A stretch of 64,000 nucleotides of DNA from Streptomyces violaceusniger (GTDB taxonomy: Bacteria > Actinomycetota > Actinomycetes > Streptomycetales > Streptomycetaceae): assembly GCA_005405945.1 (NCBI GenBank), contig BJHW01000002.1, forward strand, positions 1,736,001 through 1,800,000. The letters are read 5' to 3'. Position numbers and translations under genes: made by a program. Under the pieces are notes generated by a model, which made no database searches, was not told where the DNA came from, and was given only the letters and a program-made list of their open reading frames with translations. Below are positions 27,297 through 35,343 of the stretch, in pieces; the first letter of the stretch is position 1, and every line of letters begins with the position of its first letter.

Positions 27297-28767
27297 CGGC
27301 CGCCACCCGCTTCGACACCGGCCGGCGCCGAGTGATCGCCGTCTGCATGGCCGCCGGAACGACCACACTGCTGGACAACTCCGTTCTGAACATCGCGATA
27401 CCGGTGCTGCGCAGCTCCCTGAACGCGAGCGCCACCGAAGTGCAGTGGATCGTGGCCGGGTACTCCCTGTCGTTCGGCCTCACCCTCGTCCCCGGTGGCC
27501 GCCTCGGCGATGTGCACGGGCGCAAGATGTTCTTCCTCGCCGGTCTCGCGACGTTCACCGCGGTCGGTGTGGTGGCCGCCGTCGCCACCCACCCGTGGAC
27601 GGTCATCGCGGCACGACTGCTCCAGGGCGCGGGCGCGGGCCTGGTCAACTCCCAGGTGATCGGCACCATCCAGGACGCGTTCAGCGGCCAGGACCGGGCC
27701 CGGGCCCTGGGCCTGTACGCGGTGACCAGCGGAGTGGCGGCCGCGCTCGGTCCGCCTCTGGGCGGGACGCTGATCGCGGCCGCCGGGCCGGACCTCGGCT
27801 GGCGGCTCACCCTCCTGCTGACCGTCCCCTTCGGACTGGCCACGCTGGTGCTCGCCGTACGGTATCTGCCCCACCCCGGCCGAACGCCGGCCACACCGGC
27901 CTGGATCCGGTCGGCCTCGTCCTGGTCGGGGCGCTGGCCCTGGTGGTGATGGTGCCGTTCATCCAGATCCCGTCGAACGGGGCGGCCGTGGCGGCCTGGG
28001 CGGCCGCGGGCTGCGCCGTGGCCGGGCTCATCCCGATCTGGCAGCGCCGCTTCACCCGCGCGGGAGGCCGCCCGTTGCTCCATCCCTCGCTGTTGGGGTC
28101 CGCGCAGTTCGCGCTGGGCACGGCCGTGGCGATGGCGCAGTTCGGCGCCTCGATCGCCGGATCACTGGTGCTCACCATGTTCCTTCAGGACGGCCTCGGA
28201 CTACCCGCCGTGGCGGCCGCCGCCGTCACCCTGCCCTCGGCGGTGGCGATGGGTATCTCGTCCGCACTGGCCTGGCGCCTGGTGCGGCGCATCGGTCGGC
28301 ACACGGTGACGCTCGGACTCGCTCTGGGTGTGTGCTCCCTGCTGGCGAGCGGCCTCGCCGCGCTGCGCGCCCCGGCGGACGCCCTGCCGGTCGTCCTCGC
28401 GCTGACCCAGTTCTGCGCGGGCGCCGCTTCCGGGCTGACCGTCTCCCCGAACCAGGCGCTGGTGCTGCGCCACGCCCCGCGGGAGGCCGCCGGGGTGGCC
28501 GGAGGGGTCCTGCAGATGTCCCAGCGCATCGCGGCCGCCGTGGGTGTCTCGGCCGTCTCCGGTGTCTATCTGCACACCGCGGCACGGGCGACCGCCGACC
28601 ACCGGTCGGCCTACTGGCACGCGAGCCTCACCTGTGCGGGCGTGGTGGCCGTCGCGCTGGCGGTGTCCACCCTGCGCGGCGGTCGAACGGACACCGACGT
28701 ACCCGGCCCCCTTCAGCCGGCCCACGACACGAACCCGCGCGCGGGTACACAGGAGACTCACCTGTAG
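27293..28767 (+). CDS. Major facilitator superfamily transporter, DHA2-like, with one apparent frameshift
   Basis: About 491 residues with 13-14 predicted hydrophobic segments. The start is GTG 27293. N-terminal signature TLLDNSVLNIAIPVLR, then WIVAGYSLSFGLTLVPGGRLGDVHGRK (motif A) and RLLQGAGAGLVNSQ. The frame breaks at the C4 run 27874-27877; one C restores LPHPRPNAGHTGLDPVGL. It closes the long operon, probably exporting a product or toxic intermediate. Confidence 0.85.
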
Positions 28768-28828
28768 TTCGGCCCTGTGGTCCGTCCCGATCAGTGGCCG
28801 TGGCGGCTCCCGGAGGTGTGGGACGCCA

Positions 28829-28864
28829 CCTGTCGGTTCATGCGCCGCCTGTCGGTTCATGCGC
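28829..28864. repeat. Two direct copies of a 17-bp sequence at a convergent junction
   Basis: CCTGTCGGTTCATGCGC occurs at 28829-28845 and 28848-28864. The second copy contains the stop codon of the minus-strand kinase gene. It may be slippage; no hairpin is evident. Confidence 0.7.
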
Positions 28865-29381
28865 GCGGCGGGCCCTGGGGCGGTAGGCCGATGGCGTGGT
28901 GGATGTCGGTGAGGCAGTCGGTGATGCCGCGTCCGGCGGTGTCGATCACGTGGTGGTCCCGATGCCACGGTTCGTATGCGCGCTCGGTGATGTCCGTCCA
29001 GCTGGGCAGGGGCAGATCGGGGATGTCCACGGTGCGCTGGGACGCCCGCCTCTCGTGCTCGGCGGGGTCCGAGCAGACGATCTCGATCTCGGCCGCGGGG
29101 ACGCCGACGCGGACGGCCACCTCGCGCCACGCGTCGCGGGTGACGGCGAGGGGGTTCACGGATTCGGCGATCACGGTCAGGCCCTGTCGCAGATGGTCCT
29201 CGGCGAGGGCGTATCCGACGATGTAGCCGACCGGGCCGACGGGGTGCCGCCCCAGCCCGGACCGCACGACCGCCTGCTCGATGGTGTCGATCCGCAGATG
29301 AACCGCGCCGGTCTGCCGGGCGAGTGCCCTCGCCAGCGTCGTCTTTCCCGTGGCGGGCAGCCCGCACATGATGATCAGCAT
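28857..29381 (-). CDS. AAA/P-loop small kinase of unknown substrate
   Basis: 174 residues beginning MLIIMCGLPATGKTTLARAL, a Walker A motif at residues 7-14. DTIEQAVV and VIAESVNPLAVTRDAWREVA match the zeta-toxin/adenylylsulfate-kinase-like P-loop group used for small-molecule phosphorylation; DPAEHERRASQR resembles the lid region. The substrate cannot be told. It lies 34 bp upstream of nothing on its own strand except downstream debris; the binding-protein gene at 29416 ends just ahead of its start, so it could be the last gene of that operon. Confidence 0.8.
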   Translation of the reverse strand: MLIIMCGLPATGKTTLARALARQTGAVHLRIDTIEQAVVRSGLGRHPVGPVGYIVGYALAEDHLRQGLTVIAESVNPLAVTRDAWREVAVRVGVPAAEIEIVCSDPAEHERRASQRTVDIPDLPLPSWTDITERAYEPWHRDHHVIDTAGRGITDCLTDIHHAIGLPPQGPPRA

Positions 29382-29415
29382 GGTTCATGGTGCCGCGGCC
29401 GCCCCCGGGGCCCGG

Positions 29416-30458
29416 TCACCGTCCCCCCTGCCCGGCGTCCGACGCGGCGGCGGCCTTCTCGACCACGGGCGCGAAGTCCCACTGCACGGAGTCCTTCACC
29501 ACCGGGGCCGACGGGATCTGCCCCAGGTCCTTGAAGTAGTCCACCTCCTTCTGCCAGGCGGCCACGGTCGGTTTGTCGACCGGTTCGTACATCGAACGGG
29601 ACCTGCTGACCTGGAGCCTGGCGGCGGCGAGGGGGATTCCGGACAGGCGGGAGATGCTCTTCGCCCATTCCTCGGGGTGCTTGTTGACCCAGGCGTTGGC
29701 CCGGATGACGCGGCGCGTGAGATCCCGCAGCGCGGCCTTCTTCGACGGGTCGTCGAGGGCGGCGGAGGGCGCGTAGAGCATCCCGGGCGGATCGATCACC
29801 GGCTTGAGGGGCTTGAGGACGCGGGCGTGCTGCTGGGTCTGGGCGATGGCGGTGTTCGGATCCCAGACGACGAACGCGTCGGCGTGTTTGCCGTTGAGGG
29901 CGGCTGATCCGGCGGCCGTGTCGAGGTTGACGACCTTGACGTCGTGCCAGGACAGCCCCGCCCGCTTCAGCGCCACCGCCAACTGGTAGTGCTGGTGGGT
30001 GTAGTAGGGAAGTGCGATGGTCTTGCCCTTGAGCTGGGCCAGATCGCGGATCGGCGAGCCCTTGCGGACCAGGATGGCGCTGCCGCCCAGCCTGCTCTCC
30101 CGAGTGGCCGCCAGCACCTTGATCTCGGACCTGTTGGCCATGGCGAACAGCACCCCGGTCTCTCCGCCCGCCGCGATGTCCACCCGCCCGGTGCGCAGGG
30201 CCTCGGTGAGCGGCTGGGTGGAGTCGAAGTCCGCGTACTTGATCTTGTACGGGGTGTTCTCGCCCTCCCCGAGGCCAGCAGTGCGCGGTGCAGACCGGCC
30301 CTGTTCGGGGTGCCGACGACCAGGGTGACCTCGGAGGGGTCGGTCTTGCCGGAGCCGTCGCTTCCGGTGGCGCTGCCGCAGCCCGTCAGAACCAGGGCCG
30401 TCGCCACGGTGAACACGGCGGCGGACAGGGCATGGTGGTCGGGGCGTCGCAGCTTCAC
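29416..30458 (-). CDS. Sulfonate/taurine-type ABC substrate-binding lipoprotein, with one apparent frameshift
   Basis: About 347 residues. Signal peptide with lipobox VLTGC near residue 27, then VTLVVGTPNRAGLHRALLAS. The frame breaks at the C4 run 30267-30270; one base gives LLASGEGENTPYKIKYADFDS. Further family marks: GETGVLFAMANRSEIKVLAATRE, DLAQLKGKTIALPYYTHQHYQLAVALKRAGL and DAFVVWDPNTA. No permease or ATPase gene accompanies it, so it probably feeds a transporter encoded elsewhere; the SsuBC pair at 1-1323 lacks a receptor. The start overlaps the LLM stop upstream. Confidence 0.85.
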
Positions 30459-31477
30459 GGTGAGACCTCGCTGAGTTGGCTGGGGACGGATGGAGGGAGG
30501 AGCCGGCGCAGGGCGGGGGCGACGTCGTGCGCGATGGTGCGGAGGGCGGAGAGTGTGGCGTCAAACCCCGGTTCGCCCGGCTGGACCTGGGTGATCAGCT
30601 CGTCCGCGAGCCGGATCACCGGATCGTGGGCCAGGGAACGGGCGATGTGGCCGGCCGGGCCGGTGTGGATGGTGTGCAGGGCGAGCAGCTCCTCGCCGTC
30701 CAGCGCGTCCCAGTCGGTGTCCGGGCGCATCTCCGCGCTCCAGGCGCGGGTCCCCCGCTCCAGGTCGCGCAGCGCGGCGGTGCGGTCCGGAGCGGGGTAG
30801 ACGGTGCGGGTGACGGCCAGCCGGGGCGAGGCCGCCGCGTCGCGGTATGCCCGGGCGACGGGGGCCTGGAGCTCGGCGACGGGCTGGGCCAGGCGCAGCG
30901 AGGAACGGGCGAGCAACAGCCCTTGGCCGGCGGCGGCCGCTTGCAGCGCGCCCTCCTCGCTGTGGGTGGCCCGCCAGACGCGCCGGTCCAGACCGGGGGC
31001 GTGCGGGCTCAGGCGCCGCCCGCCGGGAAGCGGCCGGCCCGACAGTGCGGAGGTGAGGGCCGCGGAGCTCCGGGCGAACAGGCCGCGGCGTTCCTCGGGG
31101 TCCCGGCCGAGGGCGGTGTACGAGGCGGTGTGCGCGCCGCTGCCGAGGCCGAGTTCGAGGCGCCCGCCGCTGAGCAGGTCGGCCACGGCGGCGTCCTCGG
31201 CGGCCCGCACCGGGTCCTCCAGGGGGAGGATCACCACGGCGGTGCCGAGCCGGATCCGCTCGGTGCGCTCGGCGATGGCGGCGAGGAGCACGAAGGGCGA
31301 GGGGAGTCGCCCGTTCTCGGCTCCGACATGGTGCTGGGCCACCCACAGGGTGTCGTATCCCAGTTCCTCGGCCGCCACGGCCAGGCGCACGGTGTCCCGG
31401 AGCAGCCGGGCCGGGTCGTCGGCGCCCGACACATGGGTCAGGAACCCGAGTTTCAACGGGTTTTGGGGCAGTGCCAT
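30455..31477 (-). CDS. Luciferase-like monooxygenase, short form
   Basis: 340 residues: KLGFLTHVSGADDPARLLRDTV at the N-terminus, YDTLWVAQHHVGAENGRLPSP, IRLGTAVVILPLEDPVRAAEDAAVADLLSGGRLELGLG. This is the bacterial-luciferase subgroup with the F/WxxQHH motif. It is a paralogue of 32180-33220 (same N-terminal plan LGFLTH...), the two flanking the OsmC gene. FMN- or F420-dependence cannot be settled by eye; the operon context favours FMNH2 and an organosulfur substrate. Confidence 0.88.
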   Translation of the reverse strand: MALPQNPLKLGFLTHVSGADDPARLLRDTVRLAVAAEELGYDTLWVAQHHVGAENGRLPSPFVLLAAIAERTERIRLGTAVVILPLEDPVRAAEDAAVADLLSGGRLELGLGSGAHTASYTALGRDPEERRGLFARSSAALTSALSGRPLPGGRRLSPHAPGLDRRVWRATHSEEGALQAAAAGQGLLLARSSLRLAQPVAELQAPVARAYRDAAASPRLAVTRTVYPAPDRTAALRDLERGTRAWSAEMRPDTDWDALDGEELLALHTIHTGPAGHIARSLAHDPVIRLADELITQVQPGEPGFDATLSALRTIAHDVAPALRRLLPPSVPSQLSEVSP

Positions 31478-31487
31478 GTCATGTCGC

Positions 31488-32156
31488 TCAGATCTGTTCG
31501 GGGCTGCCGGTCAGCACCACGCGCCCGGAGATGTTCTGCGGATTGGCCAGCAGGTTGTAGATGGGGCATGCGCGTTCCACCGTTTCGTGCAACTCGCGGA
31601 TGCGCTCCTTCGACGCCGGTGAGGTGAGGTGCACGGTGTAGGTGATGTTGTGGGGATAGATCGGCACCTGTTCGAAGCCCTTCTGACCCGCGCGGGGATC
31701 CTGATCGGCCTCGACCTCCACCTCCAGGGAGTCCAGGGGGATCCGCAGGTCGGCCGCCTGGATGAGGAAGATGTGCGTCAGGCAGCTGGACAGCACGCCG
31801 AGCTGGATCTCCGGGGACGCCGGGCCGAGGTCGTAGCCCGCGAAGTCCGCCGGGGAGTCGCTGAGGATCTGGTGGTGGCGGATGCGGATCCGGCGTACAC
31901 CGCTGCGTTCCTCCGCGGTCGTCCTGGCCCGCAGCCGGTTGGGCGCGGTGGGCGGATCGGCGCGCAGTGCCGTGCGGCGGGCCAGCAGCGCCGCCCGTTT
32001 GACGGCCAGGTAGGCGCGCAGACCGGGCCGTGGGTCGTCGGCCGTCTCCAGCAGCTCCTCTGCCGGCGCCGGGGCGGAATCCCGCCCGGCGGCACTCTTC
32101 TTCGGGTCGGTGGAGCCGCTCGCGGAGGAACGGGAGCCGGCGGCGTTGGTGGGCAT
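31488..32156 (-). CDS. OsmC-family protein
   Basis: 222 residues with a low-complexity Ser/Ala-rich N-terminus of about 40 residues. The OsmC core follows: GYDLGPASPEIQLGVLSSCLTHIFLIQAADL contains the peroxidatic-type Cys and CPIYNLLANP the second. OsmC/Ohr proteins reduce organic hydroperoxides or handle reactive sulfur species; here it lies between two flavin monooxygenases, which can leak peroxide, so detoxification or persulfide chemistry are both possible. Gaps of 10 and 23 bp place it in the operon. Confidence 0.87.
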   Translation of the reverse strand: MPTNAAGSRSSASGSTDPKKSAAGRDSAPAPAEELLETADDPRPGLRAYLAVKRAALLARRTALRADPPTAPNRLRARTTAEERSGVRRIRIRHHQILSDSPADFAGYDLGPASPEIQLGVLSSCLTHIFLIQAADLRIPLDSLEVEVEADQDPRAGQKGFEQVPIYPHNITYTVHLTSPASKERIRELHETVERACPIYNLLANPQNISGRVVLTGSPEQI

Positions 32157-32179
32157 GTCCGATGTGTCCTTTCGGGGGC

Positions 32180-33220
32180 TCAGGCGGGAACGGGGGTGTG
32201 GCTCAGCCGTTCCCGCAGGGACGGCACCACCTCGTGGGCGATCAGCTCCAGCACCCGCAGGATCTGGTCGAAACTCGGCGCGCCCGGCTGCACCTGCACG
32301 ATCAGCTCGGTGGTATCGGGCAGCAGCAGGTCCGCGGCGAGCGACGCCGCCACCTCTTCCGGATGTCCGTAGTGGGCGTGGGCGCGGCGTAGATAGTCCT
32401 CGAGGCCCAGACCGGCGGGGAACCAGCCGCGCTCCACCATCCCGCGCGCGTATTTCTCGGTGCCGTCGGCCAGTTGGGCCAGCGCTGAGCGCCGGTCGGC
32501 CGCGGGGAAGACGGTGCGCGACAGGCCGATGCGCGGAGCGGCTCCTCGCGCGGCCGCCGCGCTTCCCGCGAAGGCGCGCAGATAGGCGTCCGCGACGCGG
32601 CGCTGGTCGACATCGGTGGGGTCGCTGCTCATGAACGCCGCCCTGGCCAGGAGCAGTCCATGGCCCCGGGACCCGATGTCCTGCCCGCCCTGCGGGCGCA
32701 GCGTGGACTCCCACAGCCGTGCGGTCAGCGCTTCGGCGGGCGGTTCGAGCACCGGGCCGCCCTCACCGGTGACCAGGCTCTTGCCGGTCAGCGCGTGTCC
32801 CAGCCGCTCCAGATGACGGGCGTAGCGGGCGCGGCGATCGTCGGCGTTCAGGCCGAACGCGGCCAGCACGCTGTCGTCCGAGCCGGTGCCGACCCCCAGC
32901 TCCACGCGGCCCCCGCTGAGCGCGTCGAGTACGGACGCGTCCTCCGCCACCCGCAGCGGGTCCTCCGCGCCGAGCATCAGCACGGCCGTCCCCAGGCGGA
33001 GCGTGGAGGTCCGCTCGGCCACGGCCGCGAGGTAGAGCAGTGGCGAGGGGAGGCGGCCACCGTCCGGCTGGAAGTGGTGCTGGGCGACCCAGCCGCTGTC
33101 GTACCCCCATTCCTCCGCGGCCTGGAACAGGTCCAGGGTGCGGCGGTAGATCTCGCCGGGATGGGCGTCACCGGGCAGGTGGGTGAAGAACCCGAGCCGG
33201 AACGGACGGGATGTGGGCAT
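32180..33220 (-). CDS. Luciferase-like monooxygenase, short form
   Basis: 346 residues: RLGFFTHLPGDAHPGEIYRRTLDL, YDSGWVAQHHFQPDGGRLPSP, LRLGTAVLMLGAEDPLRVAEDASVLDALSGGRVELGVG and the ending VQPGAPSFDQILRVLELIAHEVVPSL. It is the first structural gene of the minus operon, 134 bp after the leader stop. It shares plan and C-terminal wording (VQPGxPxFD) with the gene at 30455, marking an internal duplication around osmC. Confidence 0.88.
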   Translation of the reverse strand: MPTSRPFRLGFFTHLPGDAHPGEIYRRTLDLFQAAEEWGYDSGWVAQHHFQPDGGRLPSPLLYLAAVAERTSTLRLGTAVLMLGAEDPLRVAEDASVLDALSGGRVELGVGTGSDDSVLAAFGLNADDRRARYARHLERLGHALTGKSLVTGEGGPVLEPPAEALTARLWESTLRPQGGQDIGSRGHGLLLARAAFMSSDPTDVDQRRVADAYLRAFAGSAAAARGAAPRIGLSRTVFPAADRRSALAQLADGTEKYARGMVERGWFPAGLGLEDYLRRAHAHYGHPEEVAASLAADLLLPDTTELIVQVQPGAPSFDQILRVLELIAHEVVPSLRERLSHTPVPA

Positions 33221-33354
33221 GAGTGTCCCTTCGGGAACCAGGGGGCGCCGGGTGGAAAGCGCGGTGGGAAGAGCCGTGGCAGGAGGAAGTCACGGCGAAA
33301 CGCGATATGTGCGAGGGGAGAGGGTGCCGGCGCGCGGGCGCGGCGAAGAATGCC

Positions 33355-33429
33355 TCAGCTACAGGAGAGCGAGGTCACGCGCTTGAGGTCGACGTGACGT
33401 CGGGCGGTGAGCTGAACAATAGGACGCAC
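33355..33429 (-). CDS. Short Cys-ended leader peptide upstream of the LLM-OsmC-LLM-receptor operon
   Basis: A 24-codon ORF from GTG 33429, ending ARRHVDLKRVTSLSCS-stop. The start was chosen because it lies exactly 31 bases after TTGACA, as at the sister leaders; an earlier in-frame GTG (33438) would lie within the -10 region. It has no ribosome-binding site. One Ser codon separates Cys from the stop, as at 4461-4535. Confidence 0.78.
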   Translation of the reverse strand: MRPIVQLTARRHVDLKRVTSLSCS

Positions 33430-33436
33430 AGGCAGC

Positions 33437-33466
33437 ACTGTGCTGTATAACAAAGTTGAATGTCAA
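33437..33466 (-). promoter_or_regulatory. Promoter for the leader at 33355-33429
   Basis: Minus strand: TTGACA (33466-33461), an 18-bp spacer and CACAGT (33442-33437), then 7 bases to the GTG. The consensus -35 is the best of the set. It lies in the gap shared with the divergent MocR gene, so that regulator could act here. Confidence 0.6.
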
Positions 33467-33540
33467 GGATGTTTGTTCTGGTAACGGCCGTACAAACGGG
33501 GAGACGCGCAGATGCAGGGGATGACCGCGGGGAGGAGAGC

Positions 33541-34929
33541 GTGGCGGGAGAAGGGAGCGCCGTGGTGTCGCCCGAGTGGCTCGCGGAGCGGGTGGACAAG
33601 CGGACCTCCCGCTCCATCGCCGACACGATCGCGGAGTTGATCCGCGAAGGGACCCTGGCGCCCGGCACCCGGCTGCCCACCGTCCGCGCGCTCGCGGCCG
33701 CCCTCGGGGTGAGCCCGGCCACCGTGAGCGAGGCATGGGGAGTGCTGCGCGCGGACGACCTGCTGGACACCGGCCGCCGCCGGGGCACCGCCGTACGGCG
33801 ACCGCACACGTCGGCACCGTCGCCCGCCCCGGCGAACGGCGGACCGCCCTCGTCCGCACGTTGGGCGGGCGTCGACCTCGCGCACGGGCAGCCCGATCCG
33901 CGGCTGCTGCCGTCGCTCGAGGCGGCCGTCCTCGCCGGGGCCCGAGGACCGCGCCTGAACAGCTTCGACAAGGACTACATCACCGAGCGGCTGCTGGCCG
34001 CGGTCGCGCCGACCTGGCCGCACCAGCCCCAGGCATGGACGGTCGTCGCCGGCGGCTATGAGGGCAGTCTGCTCGCCTGCCGGTCGGTGGCCTCGGCGGG
34101 CGACGCGGTCGCCGTCGAGGAGCCGACGGCGCCGCGCCTGCTGGACGCCCTGCGCCGGATCGGAGCGCGCCCCGTCCCCGTCCGCTGCGACGCACACGGT
34201 CCGCTGCCGAAGGAGCTGGAGCGCGCCCTGGCGGACGATCCCGTGGCGTTCGTCTACCAGCCCCGGGCCCATCTCCCGCTGGGCCACGCGGTCACCGATC
34301 AACGTGCGGCCGACCTCGCGCGGGTGCTCTCCCGCCCCGGGGTGCGGACGCTGGTGGTGGAGGACGACAACTCCGGCCCGCTGGCCACGGCGTGGGCGCC
34401 GGGCATCGGCGCCCATCTGCCGGACCGGGTGGTGCATGTGCGCTCGTACTGCAAGACCTACGGTCTCGACCTGCGCAGCTGTGTCGTGTCCGGTCCGGTC
34501 GAGCAGATCGACCGGATCCGCGCGGAGCACGCCCACGGCATGGTCTGGACGAGCCGTATCCTCCAGGACGCGCTCGCCCACCTGATCGAGGACCCCGGCG
34601 CGCGGCGCGCGGTGGCCGCCGCCCGCGAACGCTATGCCGTCCGGCGGGGCCTGCTCCGCGACGCCCTGCGCGAGGAGGGAGTCGACGTGCGGTGCGAGGA
34701 CGGGCTCGTCCTGTGGGTGCCCGTCGCGCAGGAGCAGAGCGCACTGCTGCACCTGGCCTCGTACGGCGTGACGGTGGCCCCCGGCAGCCCCTGCCACAGC
34801 GGCACCCCGGTCCCGGCCCACGTACGGATCGCCATCAGCCGGCTGCCCGAGCGGCCGGCGCCGGTCCGGGAGCTCGCGGCCCTGGTGTCCGCCGCGGCCA
34901 CCGGGGCGACCTGGGAGGAGTTCGACTGA
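33541..34929 (+). CDS. MocR/GntR-type regulator with aminotransferase-like domain
   Basis: 462 residues from GTG 33541, which is preceded by GGGGAGGAGA; an upstream ATG at 33460 falls inside the opposing -35 box and is disfavoured. The winged helix-turn-helix is at residues 20-85 (RSIADTIAELIREGTLAPGTRLPTVR, GVSPATVSEAW). The C-terminal fold-type-I domain has VAVEEPTAPRLLDALRRIG, VVEDDNSGPLA and the PLP-lysine motif SYCKTYGLDLRSC. MocR proteins sense PLP adducts of amino acids or amines. Its divergent position suggests control of the LLM-OsmC operon. Confidence 0.9.
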   Translation: MAGEGSAVVSPEWLAERVDKRTSRSIADTIAELIREGTLAPGTRLPTVRALAAALGVSPATVSEAWGVLRADDLLDTGRRRGTAVRRPHTSAPSPAPANGGPPSSARWAGVDLAHGQPDPRLLPSLEAAVLAGARGPRLNSFDKDYITERLLAAVAPTWPHQPQAWTVVAGGYEGSLLACRSVASAGDAVAVEEPTAPRLLDALRRIGARPVPVRCDAHGPLPKELERALADDPVAFVYQPRAHLPLGHAVTDQRAADLARVLSRPGVRTLVVEDDNSGPLATAWAPGIGAHLPDRVVHVRSYCKTYGLDLRSCVVSGPVEQIDRIRAEHAHGMVWTSRILQDALAHLIEDPGARRAVAAARERYAVRRGLLRDALREEGVDVRCEDGLVLWVPVAQEQSALLHLASYGVTVAPGSPCHSGTPVPAHVRIAISRLPERPAPVRELAALVSAAATGATWEEFD

Positions 34930-34964
34930 CCTCCGCCCCGCCCCGGTAGGCCCGCGCGGTCGTC

Positions 34965-34996
34965 AGGTCGTGCGTCCGTGAGGTCGTGCGTCCGTG
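34965..34996. repeat. 16-bp tandem duplication after the MocR gene
   Basis: AGGTCGTGCGTCCGTG is repeated exactly (34965-34980, 34981-34996) with a partial third start (AGGCCG). It lies 36 bp past the regulator stop in a 214-bp gap. The copies contain no dyad, so a terminator is unlikely. Confidence 0.75.
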
Positions 34997-35070
34997 AGGC
35001 CGCCCACACTTCGTCGGATTGCCCATGGGCGTCGGGGAATATGTCGCGGCGCCGTCCGAGTTGACGATTG

Positions 35071-35091
35071 CGTGAGGTCACCGGCCTCACG
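35071..35091. promoter_or_regulatory. Inverted repeat ahead of the leader at 35147, possible operator
   Basis: CGTGAGG (35071-35077) and CCTCACG (35085-35091) form a 7-bp dyad with 7-bp centre. TTGACG (35061) precedes it and TAGCGT (35092-35097) follows it; the latter is a fair -10 for a start near 35104. A repressor on this dyad would block the promoter. Confidence 0.45.
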
Positions 35092-35146
35092 TAGCGTTCC
35101 GAGATATCAACCAGGGCCCGAAGGCCGTCGGGAACGGGAGGCGATG

Positions 35147-35266
35147 GTGTCGCGACCGATGACCTGTCCGCCCGCGTCGGCTCCGGCCCTGGGCAAGGGC
35201 GTCCGCCTGTACTCCCGGCACCACATCGACCTGCTGCGCGTGGCCGGCGCGCTCTGTCGCCGCTGA
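35147..35266 (+). CDS. Short Cys-containing leader peptide upstream of the four-LLM operon
   Basis: A 39-codon ORF ending SRHHIDLLRVAGALCRR-stop. It differs from the sister leaders in being longer and in having a ribosome-binding site (GGGAGG) in front of GTG 35147 (ATG 35144 is too close to it). An extra Cys lies near the N-terminus (MTCPP). The stop is 77 bp before the first LLM start. Confidence 0.75.
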   Translation: MSRPMTCPPASAPALGKGVRLYSRHHIDLLRVAGALCRR

Positions 35267-35343
35267 CCTGATCACCTCGAGGACACCGCGCCCTCCCGAT
35301 GAGGGGCGGTGATCACCCATGGCCGACCAGGGAGGCACCCTTC

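Noticed and set aside
33460-33541. ATG 33460 as the start of the MocR gene
   Set aside because: It abuts the -35 box of the opposing leader promoter, has no ribosome-binding site, and the extra residues lack MocR homology.
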